Source of the DNA: Janthinobacterium sp. 344
GTDB taxonomy: Bacteria; Pseudomonadota; Gammaproteobacteria; Burkholderiales; Burkholderiaceae_D
Direction: 5' to 3'
Length of the DNA stretch: 64,000 nt
Assembly: GCF_900112025.1 (NCBI RefSeq)
Contig: NZ_FOKL01000003.1
Span: 496,001 to 560,000 of the forward strand
The notes beneath the pieces are model-generated. The model ran no database searches, was not told the DNA's origin, and saw only the letters and a program-made list of their open reading frames with translations. Made by a program: the position numbers and the translations under genes. Positions 45,012-53,946 of this stretch are shown here, one piece after another; positions within the stretch are counted from its first letter, which is position 1; each line of letters opens with the position of its first letter.

Positions 45012-45314
45012 TCCCTTGTATGCGGTGATGCCTGGTGGTTAACTTTCTTCATTCCAAACACAGGACGGTTAGCCTTGCTTTGGACGGCTAGTGTGCCGGC
45101 GGTGACGCCGTGCTTGCCCACCACGTATTTTAGACTGTCCTGCCGCTGTTTGTGTATCCGATGGCGAGGAATCTTATATAAGACAGCAAATATGCCGGGC
45201 TAACAGGCCCCAGTGACGGTTTTCCGCCGGGAAATAGGTGCAAGCGGCCCGCCACGGCATGTGCGAGACATTGGAAACCAATGCTTTATTGAAAATAAAT
45301 TCACGCAAACCGTA
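45012..45314. promoter_or_regulatory. icd upstream region with palindrome TCTTATATAAGA
   Basis: This 303-bp gap has no gene I can support. A perfect 12-bp palindrome TCTTATATAAGA lies at 45172-45183, about 170 bp before the icd start, in an AT-rich patch. It may be an operator or part of a promoter for icd. Nothing else stands out. Confidence 0.4.
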
Positions 45315-45551
45315 TCACGAGCGCTCGTTCTTGACGATGCCGCGCACATTCGTCAGCGCCAGGCAGGCGTTCAGGACGATCAGCGCCCAGGCCTCGTCTT
45401 GCCAGCCCCAGCAGACCCATAGCACGTTGCTGAACAAGAAAACCCAGAAGCCCGCAAAGCGCCGCGCGGCCGTGCGCGATCCCACCAGCCAGGCCGCCAG
45501 CAGCGAGGCGGCCATGGCTGGCCATTGCAATAATGCGATGAGGTCGGACAT
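45315..45551 (-). CDS. Small membrane protein, PnuC/YgjV-like size
   Basis: A 78-aa protein with two or three membrane helices (QWPAMAASLLAAWLVG, RFAGFWVFLFSNVLWVCWGW, EAWALIVLNACLALTNVRG). ATG 45551 follows the ideal site GGAGGAAAC. The W-G-W-Q and N-x-R-G ending recall small SemiSWEET-like or PnuC-like proteins, but I cannot name a family. It points towards icd and may share its promoter region. Confidence 0.75.
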   Translation of the reverse strand: MSDLIALLQWPAMAASLLAAWLVGSRTAARRFAGFWVFLFSNVLWVCWGWQDEAWALIVLNACLALTNVRGIVKNERS

Positions 45552-45751
45552 GTTTCCTCCTGTTGTCGCGGGTGGCGATCTTGCCAGCGACCTTATGCCG
45601 GCAGTGCGGGAAATTGAAAATTCGTCAAGCCGGTCAATTCTGGCGCGCAATTTCCTTTAAACTTGTGCTTTTCTGCAACGTTGCCGCTTTTAAACAATGC
45701 GCAAGCGGCATGCAGACCTGGATTTCCCCTGACTCCTTCGCCACGCCCTGT

Positions 45752-46972
45752 ATGCAAATTCCCAAAATTCTCGGACTGATCCTGCTGAACCTGCTGATAT
45801 CGGCCTTCCTGATCGTCGCTGCCCTGCTGGCAGCCGGACTCGGCTGCTACACCCGCCTGAAAACGCTGTTCTTGCGCAACAGGGAACAGCAGCGCCTGGG
45901 CGTGCACAGCGAGGACGGGCTGCCCCTCGACCAGTCCACTGCGGATATTACCGTGATCGCCATCCACGGCACGTTCGCACAAGGCGCGCAGTGGACGAAG
46001 ACGACGTCAGCCTTGTCGAAGAAAATCAGGGCGGGCATTGAAAACAAGGGACGCACGCTGGCCTGGCATTGCCTGTCCTGGACGGGCGGCAACCGGGTCA
46101 CGGACCGCAACCAGGCCGTCGCCCTGCTGCACGCGGCGCTCGACACCGTGCTGACGTCCAGTCCCGAGCGGCCCGTGATCCTGCTGGCGCACAGCCACGG
46201 CGGCAACATCGCCCTGAAGGCGGCGGAATCGTTCACCCGGCACAAGAATCTGCATATTGTCACGATGGCAACGCCATTCCTGTTTGCCCAGCCCCGTCCC
46301 GATGCGGAACGCCTGATCTCCGTCGTGGGATGCTGCTGCGTCATCGTCTCGTTCCTGGCCGGCTGGCTGCTGCTCGCACTCATCGCACCGCTGTACGGCA
46401 TGGCGCCATTCGGCCTGGCATCGCTGGCGGCGGGCTTTATCATGTTCATACTGATACTGTATATTTTTGCCAGGGACTGGGATGCCATTGACACCGACCG
46501 GGAACGCGTCTTGCGGGCCACGCCCGATCCCGGGAAGATCATGCCGCTGGCTTCCCGCACCCTGATCTGCACGCGGGCCGGCGACGAAGCGGATGGCGCG
46601 ATCAAGGTTGCAGCGCTGATCAGTGGCTGGATCAGCCAGCAGATGCGCCTGGCGCGGTTTGACCCCATGAACTTCAAGGTCGGCACGCTCACCCAGTGCG
46701 AGTATCTCCTCAAGCTGCTGGCGGGCGCGGCGTGCATGACGGTGCTGCATCGTGTCGTCGGCACCAGCACGGCACTGGCGGCGGCCACGGTGGCGATCAG
46801 TTCAAGCGAGACGCCGCCAGGCCGGTGGGAACACGCGCAAAGCCTGCAATCGGTCGGGGCATCCGCGCTGCTCATGGGTCACTCGCAGATCTACGGCGAT
46901 GAACAGGTGGTGGCGGACATTGCGCGCTGGATCCGGCAGCGGACCACCGGCCAGGCTGGCGGGCACAGCTAG
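45752..46972 (+). CDS. Membrane-anchored alpha/beta-hydrolase-like protein
   Basis: A 406-aa protein. A first membrane helix (LGLILLNLLISAFLIVAALLAAG) precedes an alpha/beta-hydrolase core with the oxyanion HGTF (IAIHGTFAQG) and the nucleophile elbow AHSHGGN. A pair of further helices (VVGCCCVIVSFLAGWLLLALIAP and GFIMFILILYIFARD) interrupts the hydrolase core. A distal His may be in LLMGHSQIYGDE. It could be a lipase or esterase acting at the membrane. The start is ATG 45752; an earlier ATG at 45710 is possible. Confidence 0.75.
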   Translation: MQIPKILGLILLNLLISAFLIVAALLAAGLGCYTRLKTLFLRNREQQRLGVHSEDGLPLDQSTADITVIAIHGTFAQGAQWTKTTSALSKKIRAGIENKGRTLAWHCLSWTGGNRVTDRNQAVALLHAALDTVLTSSPERPVILLAHSHGGNIALKAAESFTRHKNLHIVTMATPFLFAQPRPDAERLISVVGCCCVIVSFLAGWLLLALIAPLYGMAPFGLASLAAGFIMFILILYIFARDWDAIDTDRERVLRATPDPGKIMPLASRTLICTRAGDEADGAIKVAALISGWISQQMRLARFDPMNFKVGTLTQCEYLLKLLAGAACMTVLHRVVGTSTALAAATVAISSSETPPGRWEHAQSLQSVGASALLMGHSQIYGDEQVVADIARWIRQRTTGQAGGHS

Positions 46973-46982
46973 TCACAAGGTC

Positions 46983-47013
46983 CGCCCTGGGTCATCCGCA
47001 GGGCGTCAGTTTT
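46983..47013 (+). terminator. Probable terminator after the hydrolase gene
   Basis: cgccctg (46983-46989) and cagggcg (46999-47005) form a 7-bp GC stem with a 9-nt loop, then tcagtttt. This is moderate support for an intrinsic terminator. Confidence 0.5.
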
Positions 47014-47079
47014 CCCATCCATGACAGGGGCGCCAAAAACCCCAGGGACATGTGCTGCTGGCAGCCCATTGCGCCGGAC

Positions 47080-47107
47080 GGCGATTGGCGATTGGCTGTT
47101 GGCGATT
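47080..47107. repeat. Heptamer tandem repeat (GGCGATT)
   Basis: Four tandem 7-bp units read ggcgatt, ggcgatt, ggctgtt, ggcgatt, in the 269-bp space between the convergent hydrolase and YddG genes. A 56-codon ORF (47050-47220, starting MCCWQPIAPDGDWRL) spans it but has no recognised family. A unit gain or loss would shift any frame. Confidence 0.7.
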
Positions 47108-47241
47108 ACGCGCGCGGCATCGGCTTTAACGCCAGCGAGCCGGACAGAAGCAAGCACTGGTGCGTGAACAAGACCGGCGCCTGGCCCCCATTGCCACACT
47201 GTCTGATGATGCTAGCTTGATCCTGCCCACCCGGGGCGGCG

Positions 47242-48147
47242 TCAGCCGATGACCGGGCGGGCACGCCTCGTGCGCGTCGCCAGCCAGCACAGCACGGCGC
47301 CGCCGCACACCATCGCCGCGCCTTGCCAGAAGGCCCAGGACAACGGCGTGCGCAGCAGCAGCGACGAGAGCGCGGCCGACAGCACGGGAATAAAGTACGA
47401 GGCGCCGGCCAGGAGCGTGACATTGCCGTGCAAAATGCCCACGTTCCAGGCGCCGTAGCCCAAGCCCATGGCGCCGGCGGCCAGCAGCAGATACATGACG
47501 GCCTCGGCACTGAACGCCATGGGGCCGCCGCCCTGCAGCAGGTATTTGATCCACAAGCTGGCCGAAACGAGCAGGAAGAACAGGGTCACGCCATTCTTGC
47601 CCTGCGCGCTGCGCGCCGTCACGGTGCAATACGCGGCCCAGATCAGCGCGCCGGCAAAGGCCAGGCCATAGCTGAGCGGGTTGCCCCGCACGTTGGCCAC
47701 GGTACCGGCCAGGTCGAAGCCCTGTTCGCCGCCCAGCACCCAGCAGATGCCGGCGACGGACAGCAGGAAACCCGGCACGATGAGGAAATTGCTTTTCTGC
47801 CCATTGAACACGATGGCCGCGACGATGGTAAATGTGGGCCACAGATAGTTCACCATGCCCACCTCGATGGCCTGGCGCGCCGTGCTGGCATGGCCGATCG
47901 ACAGGGCCAGGCACAGCTCATAGGTGACGAACAGCACGCTGCCCCAGAGCAGGTAGCGACGCGGAAATTCGCTCGGCCGGGTGTAGCCCACGGACAGCAG
48001 CAGGAACACCGAGGCCACGCTGTACAGCATCGCCGCCCCGCCCGTAGGTCCCAGCAGCTCGCTGACGCTGCGGATCAGGCCGACAATGGAACTCCACAGC
48101 AGGATGGCAACCAGCCCGGTCAGGGTGGCCTTGTTGGTGTTTTTCAT
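47242..48147 (-). CDS. yddG: YddG-type aromatic amino acid exporter (DMT family)
   Basis: A 301-aa, ten-helix drug/metabolite transporter. KATLTGLVAILLWSS, ARQAIEVGMVNYLWP, FNGQKSNFLIVPG and YGAWNVGILHGNVTLLAG follow E. coli YddG closely; that protein exports aromatic amino acids and some toxic analogues. ATG 48147 is the natural start. It lies 118 bp past the end of the long catabolic operon on the same strand, so could be its distal gene or separate. Confidence 0.92.
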   Translation of the reverse strand: MKNTNKATLTGLVAILLWSSIVGLIRSVSELLGPTGGAAMLYSVASVFLLLSVGYTRPSEFPRRYLLWGSVLFVTYELCLALSIGHASTARQAIEVGMVNYLWPTFTIVAAIVFNGQKSNFLIVPGFLLSVAGICWVLGGEQGFDLAGTVANVRGNPLSYGLAFAGALIWAAYCTVTARSAQGKNGVTLFFLLVSASLWIKYLLQGGGPMAFSAEAVMYLLLAAGAMGLGYGAWNVGILHGNVTLLAGASYFIPVLSAALSSLLLRTPLSWAFWQGAAMVCGGAVLCWLATRTRRARPVIG

Positions 48148-48265
48148 CGTTAATCTATTACGCAGGTGATGCAATCAAATGCCCGCAGGCGGGCAGACCA
48201 TACACCCTGTCGTTCGCCGGCGCAATGGCCGGGGCGCTACCGGCAGGCGCCGCCCCACGCGTCCG

Positions 48266-49858
48266 TCAGCGCCACGGGCCGCCGGCCAGCCGCAGCACCC
48301 CGTCCACGCGGCGGTTCAAGCCCAGCGGATTGTCCTCCTGCAAGGCGGCCGGCAGCAGCGCGTCCGGCATGTCCTGGTAGCTGACAGGGCGCAGAAAGCG
48401 CGCGATGGCATGGCTGCCCACCGAGGTAGTGCGGCTGTCCGAGGTCGACGGGAACGGCCCGCCATGCACCATGGCATGCCCCACTTCCACGCCCGTGCCG
48501 AAGCCGTTGACGAGGATGCGGCCCACGCGTCGTTCCAGCGCGGGCAGCAGCGCCGCCGCAGCCGCATGGTCGTCCGCATCGATGTGCAGGGCCGCCGTCA
48601 ATTGGCCTTCCAGCGCCTCGACGATGGCGTGCATGCTGGCAAAGTCGGGGCAGCGCACGAGCAGCGACGCCGCGCCAAAGACTTCTTCCTGCAGGGCGGG
48701 GTCGCGGCGAAATGCCTGGGCCGTGGTGGAAAACAGGGCCGATTGGCATTGGCAGCCGCTGCCGTCCTTGCCGCGCGCCTCGACGCGCACGTCCGCATGA
48801 CTCGCCAGGGCCGCCACGGACGCCGCATAGCTGCCGTGGATGGCGGGCGTGAGCATGGTGGCGGCCGGCATATCGGACAAGGCGGCCACGGCGGCACCGA
48901 GGAAGCGCTCCAGGTCCGGCCCGTCGACGGCCAGGATGAGGCCGGGATTGGTGCAGAACTGGCCGGCGCCCATGGTCAGCGCCGTGGCGAACGCCGTGCC
49001 GATGGCTTCGGCACGGGCCGCCAGCGCGTGCGGGAACAGCAGCACCGGGTTGATGCTGCTCATTTCCGCATACACGGGGATCGGCTCATGCCGCGCCGCC
49101 GCCAGCCGCATCAGGGCCGTGCCGCCGCTGCGCGAGCCGGTAAAACCCACGGCCTTGATGCGATGGTCGCTGACGAGACCTTGGCCCACCTGGCGGCCGC
49201 TGTCGAACAGCAGCGAAAACGTGCCTTCCGGCAAGCCGCAGTCGAACACGGCTTGCTGGATCGCCCTGCCCACCAGCGCCGACGTGCCCGGATGCGCGGA
49301 ATGGGCCTTGACGATAACGGGACAGCCGGCCGCCAGCGCCGAGGCCGTATCGCCGCCGGCGACGGAAAACGCCAGCGGGAAATTGCTGGCGCCAAACACG
49401 GCCACGGGACCGAGCGCGATCTGGCGCATGCGCAAGTCCACGCGCGGCAGCGGCTGGCGCGCGGGCTGGGCCGGGTCCACCCGCAGGTCGAGGAAATCGC
49501 CCGCGCGCACGACGGCGGCGAACAGGCGCAACTGGCCCACCGTGCGGCCGCGCTCGCCTTCCAGGCGGGCGCGCGGCAGGCCGCTTTCGGCCATGCAGCG
49601 CTCGATCAGTACATCGCCGATGGCCAGGATATTGGCGGCGATCTGCTCCAGAAAGACGGCCCGCTCTTCCAGCGTGGTCTCGCGGTAGGCGTCGAAGCCT
49701 TGCCACGCCAAGGCGCACGCCTGTTCCAGGTCATCCAGGGTGGCGCCGCCAAAAGCGGGCTCCAGGATGGCGCCCGTGGCGGGATCGGTGGCGTGGATGA
49801 CGCCGTTGCTTCCCGCAACACGGCGGGCGCCGATGAGTAAATCAGTCGAAACAGACAT
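48266..49858 (-). CDS. Aldehyde dehydrogenase, 2-oxoglutarate-semialdehyde type
   Basis: A 530-aa NAD(P) aldehyde dehydrogenase of the KGSADH-II/III branch. Cofactor block [25 protein letters not shown], general base Glu in [10 protein letters not shown], catalytic Cys in [10 protein letters not shown]. Relatives oxidise 2-oxoglutarate semialdehyde in glucarate, arabinose or hydroxyproline breakdown. Here it is the last gene of an 11-gene operon, 45 nt after the lactonase gene. Substrate by homology only. Confidence 0.88.
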   Translation of the reverse strand: MSVSTDLLIGARRVAGSNGVIHATDPATGAILEPAFGGATLDDLEQACALAWQGFDAYRETTLEERAVFLEQIAANILAIGDVLIERCMAESGLPRARLEGERGRTVGQLRLFAAVVRAGDFLDLRVDPAQPARQPLPRVDLRMRQIALGPVAVFGASNFPLAFSVAGGDTASALAAGCPVIVKAHSAHPGTSALVGRAIQQAVFDCGLPEGTFSLLFDSGRQVGQGLVSDHRIKAVGFTGSRSGGTALMRLAAARHEPIPVYAEMSSINPVLLFPHALAARAEAIGTAFATALTMGAGQFCTNPGLILAVDGPDLERFLGAAVAALSDMPAATMLTPAIHGSYAASVAALASHADVRVEARGKDGSGCQCQSALFSTTAQAFRRDPALQEEVFGAASLLVRCPDFASMHAIVEALEGQLTAALHIDADDHAAAAALLPALERRVGRILVNGFGTGVEVGHAMVHGGPFPSTSDSRTTSVGSHAIARFLRPVSYQDMPDALLPAALQEDNPLGLNRRVDGVLRLAGGPWR

Positions 49859-49903
49859 ATTTTCTTTCAGTGAAATAAAATCGTGCGCCAAATCGTGCGC
49901 CAC

Positions 49904-51022
49904 TCAGGGCATGAAACTGAGGTTGACGGGCGTGGCCACGGCCACCGACATGCCGGCGTCCGACAGCAGGCCGCTGGCCGCGTCGACGCCGAAGACGTGC
50001 ACGCCGCCGCTGCGCTGGTTGGCCACCAGCAGCCATTTTCCCGATGCATGCAGGGCGAAGCTCCACGGCGTCTCGCCGCCCGAGCCGATGCGCTGCAGCA
50101 GGGCCAGCTGGCCCGAGGTCGCATCGACGCCATACACGAGCAGCGCGTGCTCGCCCCGGTTGGCGACATACAGGAAGCGGCCATCGGCCGAGCGGGCGAG
50201 CTCCGCACCGCTCTTCGCGCCGGCGAAGCCGTCGCTGCTGGTCGCCACGGTCTGCAGCAGCGACAGGCGGCCCGCGTCCGCCTCCCAGCCCAGCGCCATG
50301 ACGTCGGCGCTCAGTTCATTGAGCAGGTAGACGAAGCGCCCGTCCGCGCCAAACACCAGATGGCGCGGGCCGCTGCCGGGCGGCGCGCTGAAGGCCTGCC
50401 CGGGCGACAGTACCCGCGTGGCGGCGTCGTAGCCATACACGAAGACACGGTCGGCGCCCAGGTCCGGCACCAGCAGGTAGTTGCCCGAAGGGTCGATGGC
50501 GCTGGCGTGCGCATGCGCGCTGGCCTGGCGCCGGTGCGGGCCGGCGCCCTGCGCCTTCAGCACGGAGACCAGCGGCCCCAGGCTGCCATCGGGCCGCACG
50601 GCGATGCTGGCGCTGGAGCCGCCGGCGAAATTGGCGGCGAACAGCGTGTGCGACGTCAGGTCCAGCGACAGGTGCGTGGCGCCGTTGCCGCCCGTGGGCG
50701 CCTGATTCAGCTTGCGCAAGGCGCCGCTGGCGCGCTGCACGGCAAAGGCGCTGACCGTGCCTTCCTTGCCGCTGTCGTCATCGACGGCGTACAGGATGGG
50801 CAGGCGCGGGTGCGCCAGGGTCCAGGTGGGGCGCAAGCCCTCGGCCACGGGGCCGATCAGTTCCAGCTTGCCGCTGGCGGGGTCGAAGCGCAGCGCCTGG
50901 ATCTGCCGGCCCTGCGAGCCGACATACACGAGTTCGGCCTGCGCGGCCGGCATCAGCGGCAGGGCCAAGGCCAGCAGGCAGACGCAGCGGGCCAGCATTT
51001 TCTGACAATAAGACATGTTCAT
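49904..51022 (-). CDS. Lactonase-family seven-bladed propeller, exported
   Basis: A 372-aa protein with a signal peptide (ARCVCLLALALPLMPAAQA), then a beta-propeller of the 6-phosphogluconolactonase/YbhE type (PF10282-like): ATHLSLDLTSHTLFAANFAGGS, HAHASAIDPSGNYLLVPDLGADRVFVY and GPRHLVFGADGRFVYLLNELSADV. It may open a lactone in the periplasm. ATG 51022 overlaps the chemoreceptor stop by four bases (ATGA) and has GGAG five bases before it. Substrate unknown. Confidence 0.88.
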   Translation of the reverse strand: MNMSYCQKMLARCVCLLALALPLMPAAQAELVYVGSQGRQIQALRFDPASGKLELIGPVAEGLRPTWTLAHPRLPILYAVDDDSGKEGTVSAFAVQRASGALRKLNQAPTGGNGATHLSLDLTSHTLFAANFAGGSSASIAVRPDGSLGPLVSVLKAQGAGPHRRQASAHAHASAIDPSGNYLLVPDLGADRVFVYGYDAATRVLSPGQAFSAPPGSGPRHLVFGADGRFVYLLNELSADVMALGWEADAGRLSLLQTVATSSDGFAGAKSGAELARSADGRFLYVANRGEHALLVYGVDATSGQLALLQRIGSGGETPWSFALHASGKWLLVANQRSGGVHVFGVDAASGLLSDAGMSVAVATPVNLSFMP

Positions 51023-52614
51023 GGCAGCTCCAGTGTCAACCAGCGATGATCGGGCAGATGCCTGGCCGGCGCCTGGCGGAAGACGGCGACGGCTTGCACC
51101 AGCTGCGCGGCCTGGCGTTGCAGGCCGGCGGCGGCGGCCGTGCTTTCTTCCACCAGCAGGGCGTTTTGCTGCGTCGTCTTGTCCATCTGCGCCACCGCCT
51201 GCCCCACGTCGCCCACGCTGCCGGCCTGCTGCGCGCTGGCCGTGCTGATCTCGGCGACGATGTCGGTCACGCGGCGGATCGACCATACGATTTCCTGCAT
51301 GGTGGCGCCCGCCTCGCCCACCAGGGCCGCGCCCCGCTCCGCCTGGGCCACGCTGCCGCTGATCAGGGTCTTGATGTCGCTGGCGGCCGCCGCGCTGCGC
51401 TGCGCCAGGCTGCGCACCTCGCCCGCCACGACGGCAAAGCCGCGTCCCTGTGCGCCCGCCCGCGCCGCTTCCACGGCCGCATTCAGCGCCAGGATGTAGG
51501 TCTGGAAGGCGATGCCGTCGATCACGGCGATGGCCTCGGCGATCTTGGCGGCACTGCCCTGGATGCCGTGCATGGTCTGCACCACTTGCTCCACCAGTGC
51601 GCCGCCGCGCTCGGCCACGCTGGACGCGCCCTGCGCCATCTGGCGGGCTTGCTGCGCGTGGCCGGCGTTGTGGCGCACGGTGGCGCCCAGGTGTTCCATG
51701 CTGGCGGCCGTCTGCTGCAGCGCGCCCGCCTGCTGTTCCGTGCGCTCGCTGAGGGCCAGGCTGCCCTGCGCGATGCGCGCGCTGGTGCTGGCCACGGCCT
51801 GCGAATTGCCGCGCACCTCGCCCACCACGCGCGCCAGCGCTTCCTGCATGTCGTGCAGGGCCGCCAGCAAGGGAGAAAATTCATCGCGCGCATCGTCGTG
51901 CACGGCCACCGTCAGGTCGCCGTCGCGCACGCGTTCGGCCACGGCGCGCGAAACGGCCACGCGGCGCCCCAGCACGCTGGCCACGTGCCAGGACAACAGG
52001 CCCAGCCCGGCGATGGCACCGGCGGCCAGCGCCAGCAGCACCACCAGGGTACGGCGCGCCTCGTCCACCACCTCGCCCAGTTCGCCGCGCAGCGCGCCCT
52101 CCTGCGCCTTGACGGCGTCGCGCAGGGCCGCCAGCAATTGCGTGCGGGCCGGCACCGTCTTGTCGACCAGGAAGGCGAACGCCTCGGCCGCCTGCCCCTG
52201 TTCGATCAGCGCCACGTCTTGCGCGGCCACGGCCCAGAAGGTATCGAGCAGGGGCGGTACCGTGGCAAAGCGGGCGCGGTCCGCGTCCGTCAACAGATTG
52301 CGCTGGTAGTCGGCCATCGTTTGCGTGACCTGGCCGCGCTTTTCGGCGATGCCCGCCAGCGCGCGCCGCAACTCCGGCGCATTGCGCGCCAGCACGGCGT
52401 GACGCAACAGCAGCAGGACGCGCGTCACTTCCAGCTCCGTGGACGAGACGCGCTGCAGTTGCGGCACGCGCACGCTTTGCGTGCGCTGCGCCACGGCCGT
52501 GACGTGGTTCAGGTTCAGCCAGGCGTACAGGGCCACGCCGGCGAACGCCAGCGACAAGGCGCCGGCCACCAGATGCAGGCGCCGGGCGATGCCCGGCGAA
52601 GAGAGAATGGTCAT
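51019..52614 (-). CDS. Methyl-accepting chemotaxis protein
   Basis: A 531-aa receptor. First membrane helix 13-34, a periplasmic four-helix-type sensor to about 190, second helix 190-212, a HAMP region and the cytoplasmic signalling hairpin. The tip reads GIAFQTYILALNAAVEAARAG, then AQGRGFAVVAGEV: two usual tip residues, Asn (now Tyr) and Glu (now Ala), are changed. Its ATG abuts the MFS stop (TAAATG), and its end overlaps the lactonase start. This implies that it senses the operon's substrate. Confidence 0.93.
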   Translation of the reverse strand: MTILSSPGIARRLHLVAGALSLAFAGVALYAWLNLNHVTAVAQRTQSVRVPQLQRVSSTELEVTRVLLLLRHAVLARNAPELRRALAGIAEKRGQVTQTMADYQRNLLTDADRARFATVPPLLDTFWAVAAQDVALIEQGQAAEAFAFLVDKTVPARTQLLAALRDAVKAQEGALRGELGEVVDEARRTLVVLLALAAGAIAGLGLLSWHVASVLGRRVAVSRAVAERVRDGDLTVAVHDDARDEFSPLLAALHDMQEALARVVGEVRGNSQAVASTSARIAQGSLALSERTEQQAGALQQTAASMEHLGATVRHNAGHAQQARQMAQGASSVAERGGALVEQVVQTMHGIQGSAAKIAEAIAVIDGIAFQTYILALNAAVEAARAGAQGRGFAVVAGEVRSLAQRSAAAASDIKTLISGSVAQAERGAALVGEAGATMQEIVWSIRRVTDIVAEISTASAQQAGSVGDVGQAVAQMDKTTQQNALLVEESTAAAAGLQRQAAQLVQAVAVFRQAPARHLPDHRWLTLELP

Positions 52615-53943
52615 TTAGTAGGTTCCAGGTAAAGGCATGGCTGGCGTCGCGGCCTCCGGCGCCAGCTCGTCGGCGCGGGGCGCCCATTTGCGCCGCATCA
52701 GCACCACGGTGCTGGTCGCCCCCGTCAGCAGGAAGCCGAAGATGGCCAGCATGGGCAGCTCGTAGCTGCCGCCCACGTGCAGCAGCCAGCCCGACAGGCT
52801 GGCCGAGACGCCGCCCGCCAGGCTGGTCGCCACCTGCTGCAAGCCCGTATTCAGGCCCACGGCCTGCGTGGGAATCAGGGTCAGCTTGCACAGCGCCAGG
52901 TTGTTCGCCGTGGCCAGGCCCAGCAGGGACAGCGACAGCACGTTCCAGAACAGCGCCAGCGGCAGGCTGGGCGCATACGCCCCCAGCAGCACGCTGGTGC
53001 CGCCGATGAAGCCGGCGACAACGAAACACTTGCGCACCAGCACGGCGTCATGCCCGCGCGCGATGATGCGGTCCGCCGCCCAGCCGGCGATGGCGGCCAC
53101 GATGGCGATGCCGGCAAAGCTGAAGAAGGTATATAGCCCCGACTGCTTCAGCGACAGGCCCCGCTGCTCCACCAGGTAGGCGGGCATCCAGCTCATGCAG
53201 TAAAAGGTAAAGTAGCCATAGCAAAAGTTATTCACCAGGCCGCCCCAGACCACGGGACTGGCCAGCAGATTCGACAGCGGCACGCAGGCGGCGCGCCGGC
53301 CCGCCGCGGCCAGCTGACCCGGCGTGGGGAAATCGTCACGCACCAGGCGCAGCCATGGCACCAGCCACAGCAGCCCGGCCAGCCCCGTGACGATGAACAT
53401 CCATTGCCAGGAATACGTGACGATCATCCATGCCGCCAGCGGCGCGCCCAGCGCCGGGCCCATCTTGCCGCCGATGGAAAAGATGCCCAGCGCCGTGCCC
53501 TTTTTCGTTTCATCGAAGTTGTTGGCCAGGTAGCGGTAGGTGGCGGGCACCACCACCGCTTCCGTCACGCCGATCAGCAGACGCATGAGGATCAGCGCCG
53601 ACAGGGTCGTCACCAGTCCCGTGGCGGCGGCGGCCAGGCACCACAGCACGAAGCAGATGGCGTACGGCCGCTTGACGCCATAGCGGTCGACCATCCAGCC
53701 CATGGGCAGCTGCACCAGGCCATACGACCAGAAGAAGGCCGAGCTGAGCCAGCCCCGCTCCACGTTCGTCAGGCCAAACTCGCGCACGAAACCGGGGTCC
53801 GCCAGCGCCGACGACAAGCTGGTGCGGTCGACGAAGGCGATCATCAGCCCCAGCGCCAGCAATGCCAGGACGGCCCAGGGATTGTCCGCCGCCCGTGTGC
53901 GCAATGGACTGTGCGCCAGCCCCGCCCGCTTCTCCGATGGCAC
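52615..53943 (-). CDS. MFS transporter, ACS (organic anion) family
   Basis: A 442-aa, 12-helix transporter. FVDRTSLSSALAD in helix 1, GWMVDRYGVKRPYAICFVLW as the loop motif, and EAVVVPATYRYLANNF fit the anion:cation symporter group (hexuronates, glucarate, phthalate). It probably imports the acid or lactone product made outside the inner membrane. It begins 3 nt after the TolB-like gene and ends flush against the chemoreceptor start. Confidence 0.9.
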   Translation of the reverse strand: MPSEKRAGLAHSPLRTRAADNPWAVLALLALGLMIAFVDRTSLSSALADPGFVREFGLTNVERGWLSSAFFWSYGLVQLPMGWMVDRYGVKRPYAICFVLWCLAAAATGLVTTLSALILMRLLIGVTEAVVVPATYRYLANNFDETKKGTALGIFSIGGKMGPALGAPLAAWMIVTYSWQWMFIVTGLAGLLWLVPWLRLVRDDFPTPGQLAAAGRRAACVPLSNLLASPVVWGGLVNNFCYGYFTFYCMSWMPAYLVEQRGLSLKQSGLYTFFSFAGIAIVAAIAGWAADRIIARGHDAVLVRKCFVVAGFIGGTSVLLGAYAPSLPLALFWNVLSLSLLGLATANNLALCKLTLIPTQAVGLNTGLQQVATSLAGGVSASLSGWLLHVGGSYELPMLAIFGFLLTGATSTVVLMRRKWAPRADELAPEAATPAMPLPGTY

Positions 53944-53946
53944 GGC

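Noticed and set aside
47050-47220. 56-codon ORF over the heptamer repeat
   Set aside because: Two Cys at the start and several Trp look odd, but there is no ribosome site or family; kept only as a note to the repeat.
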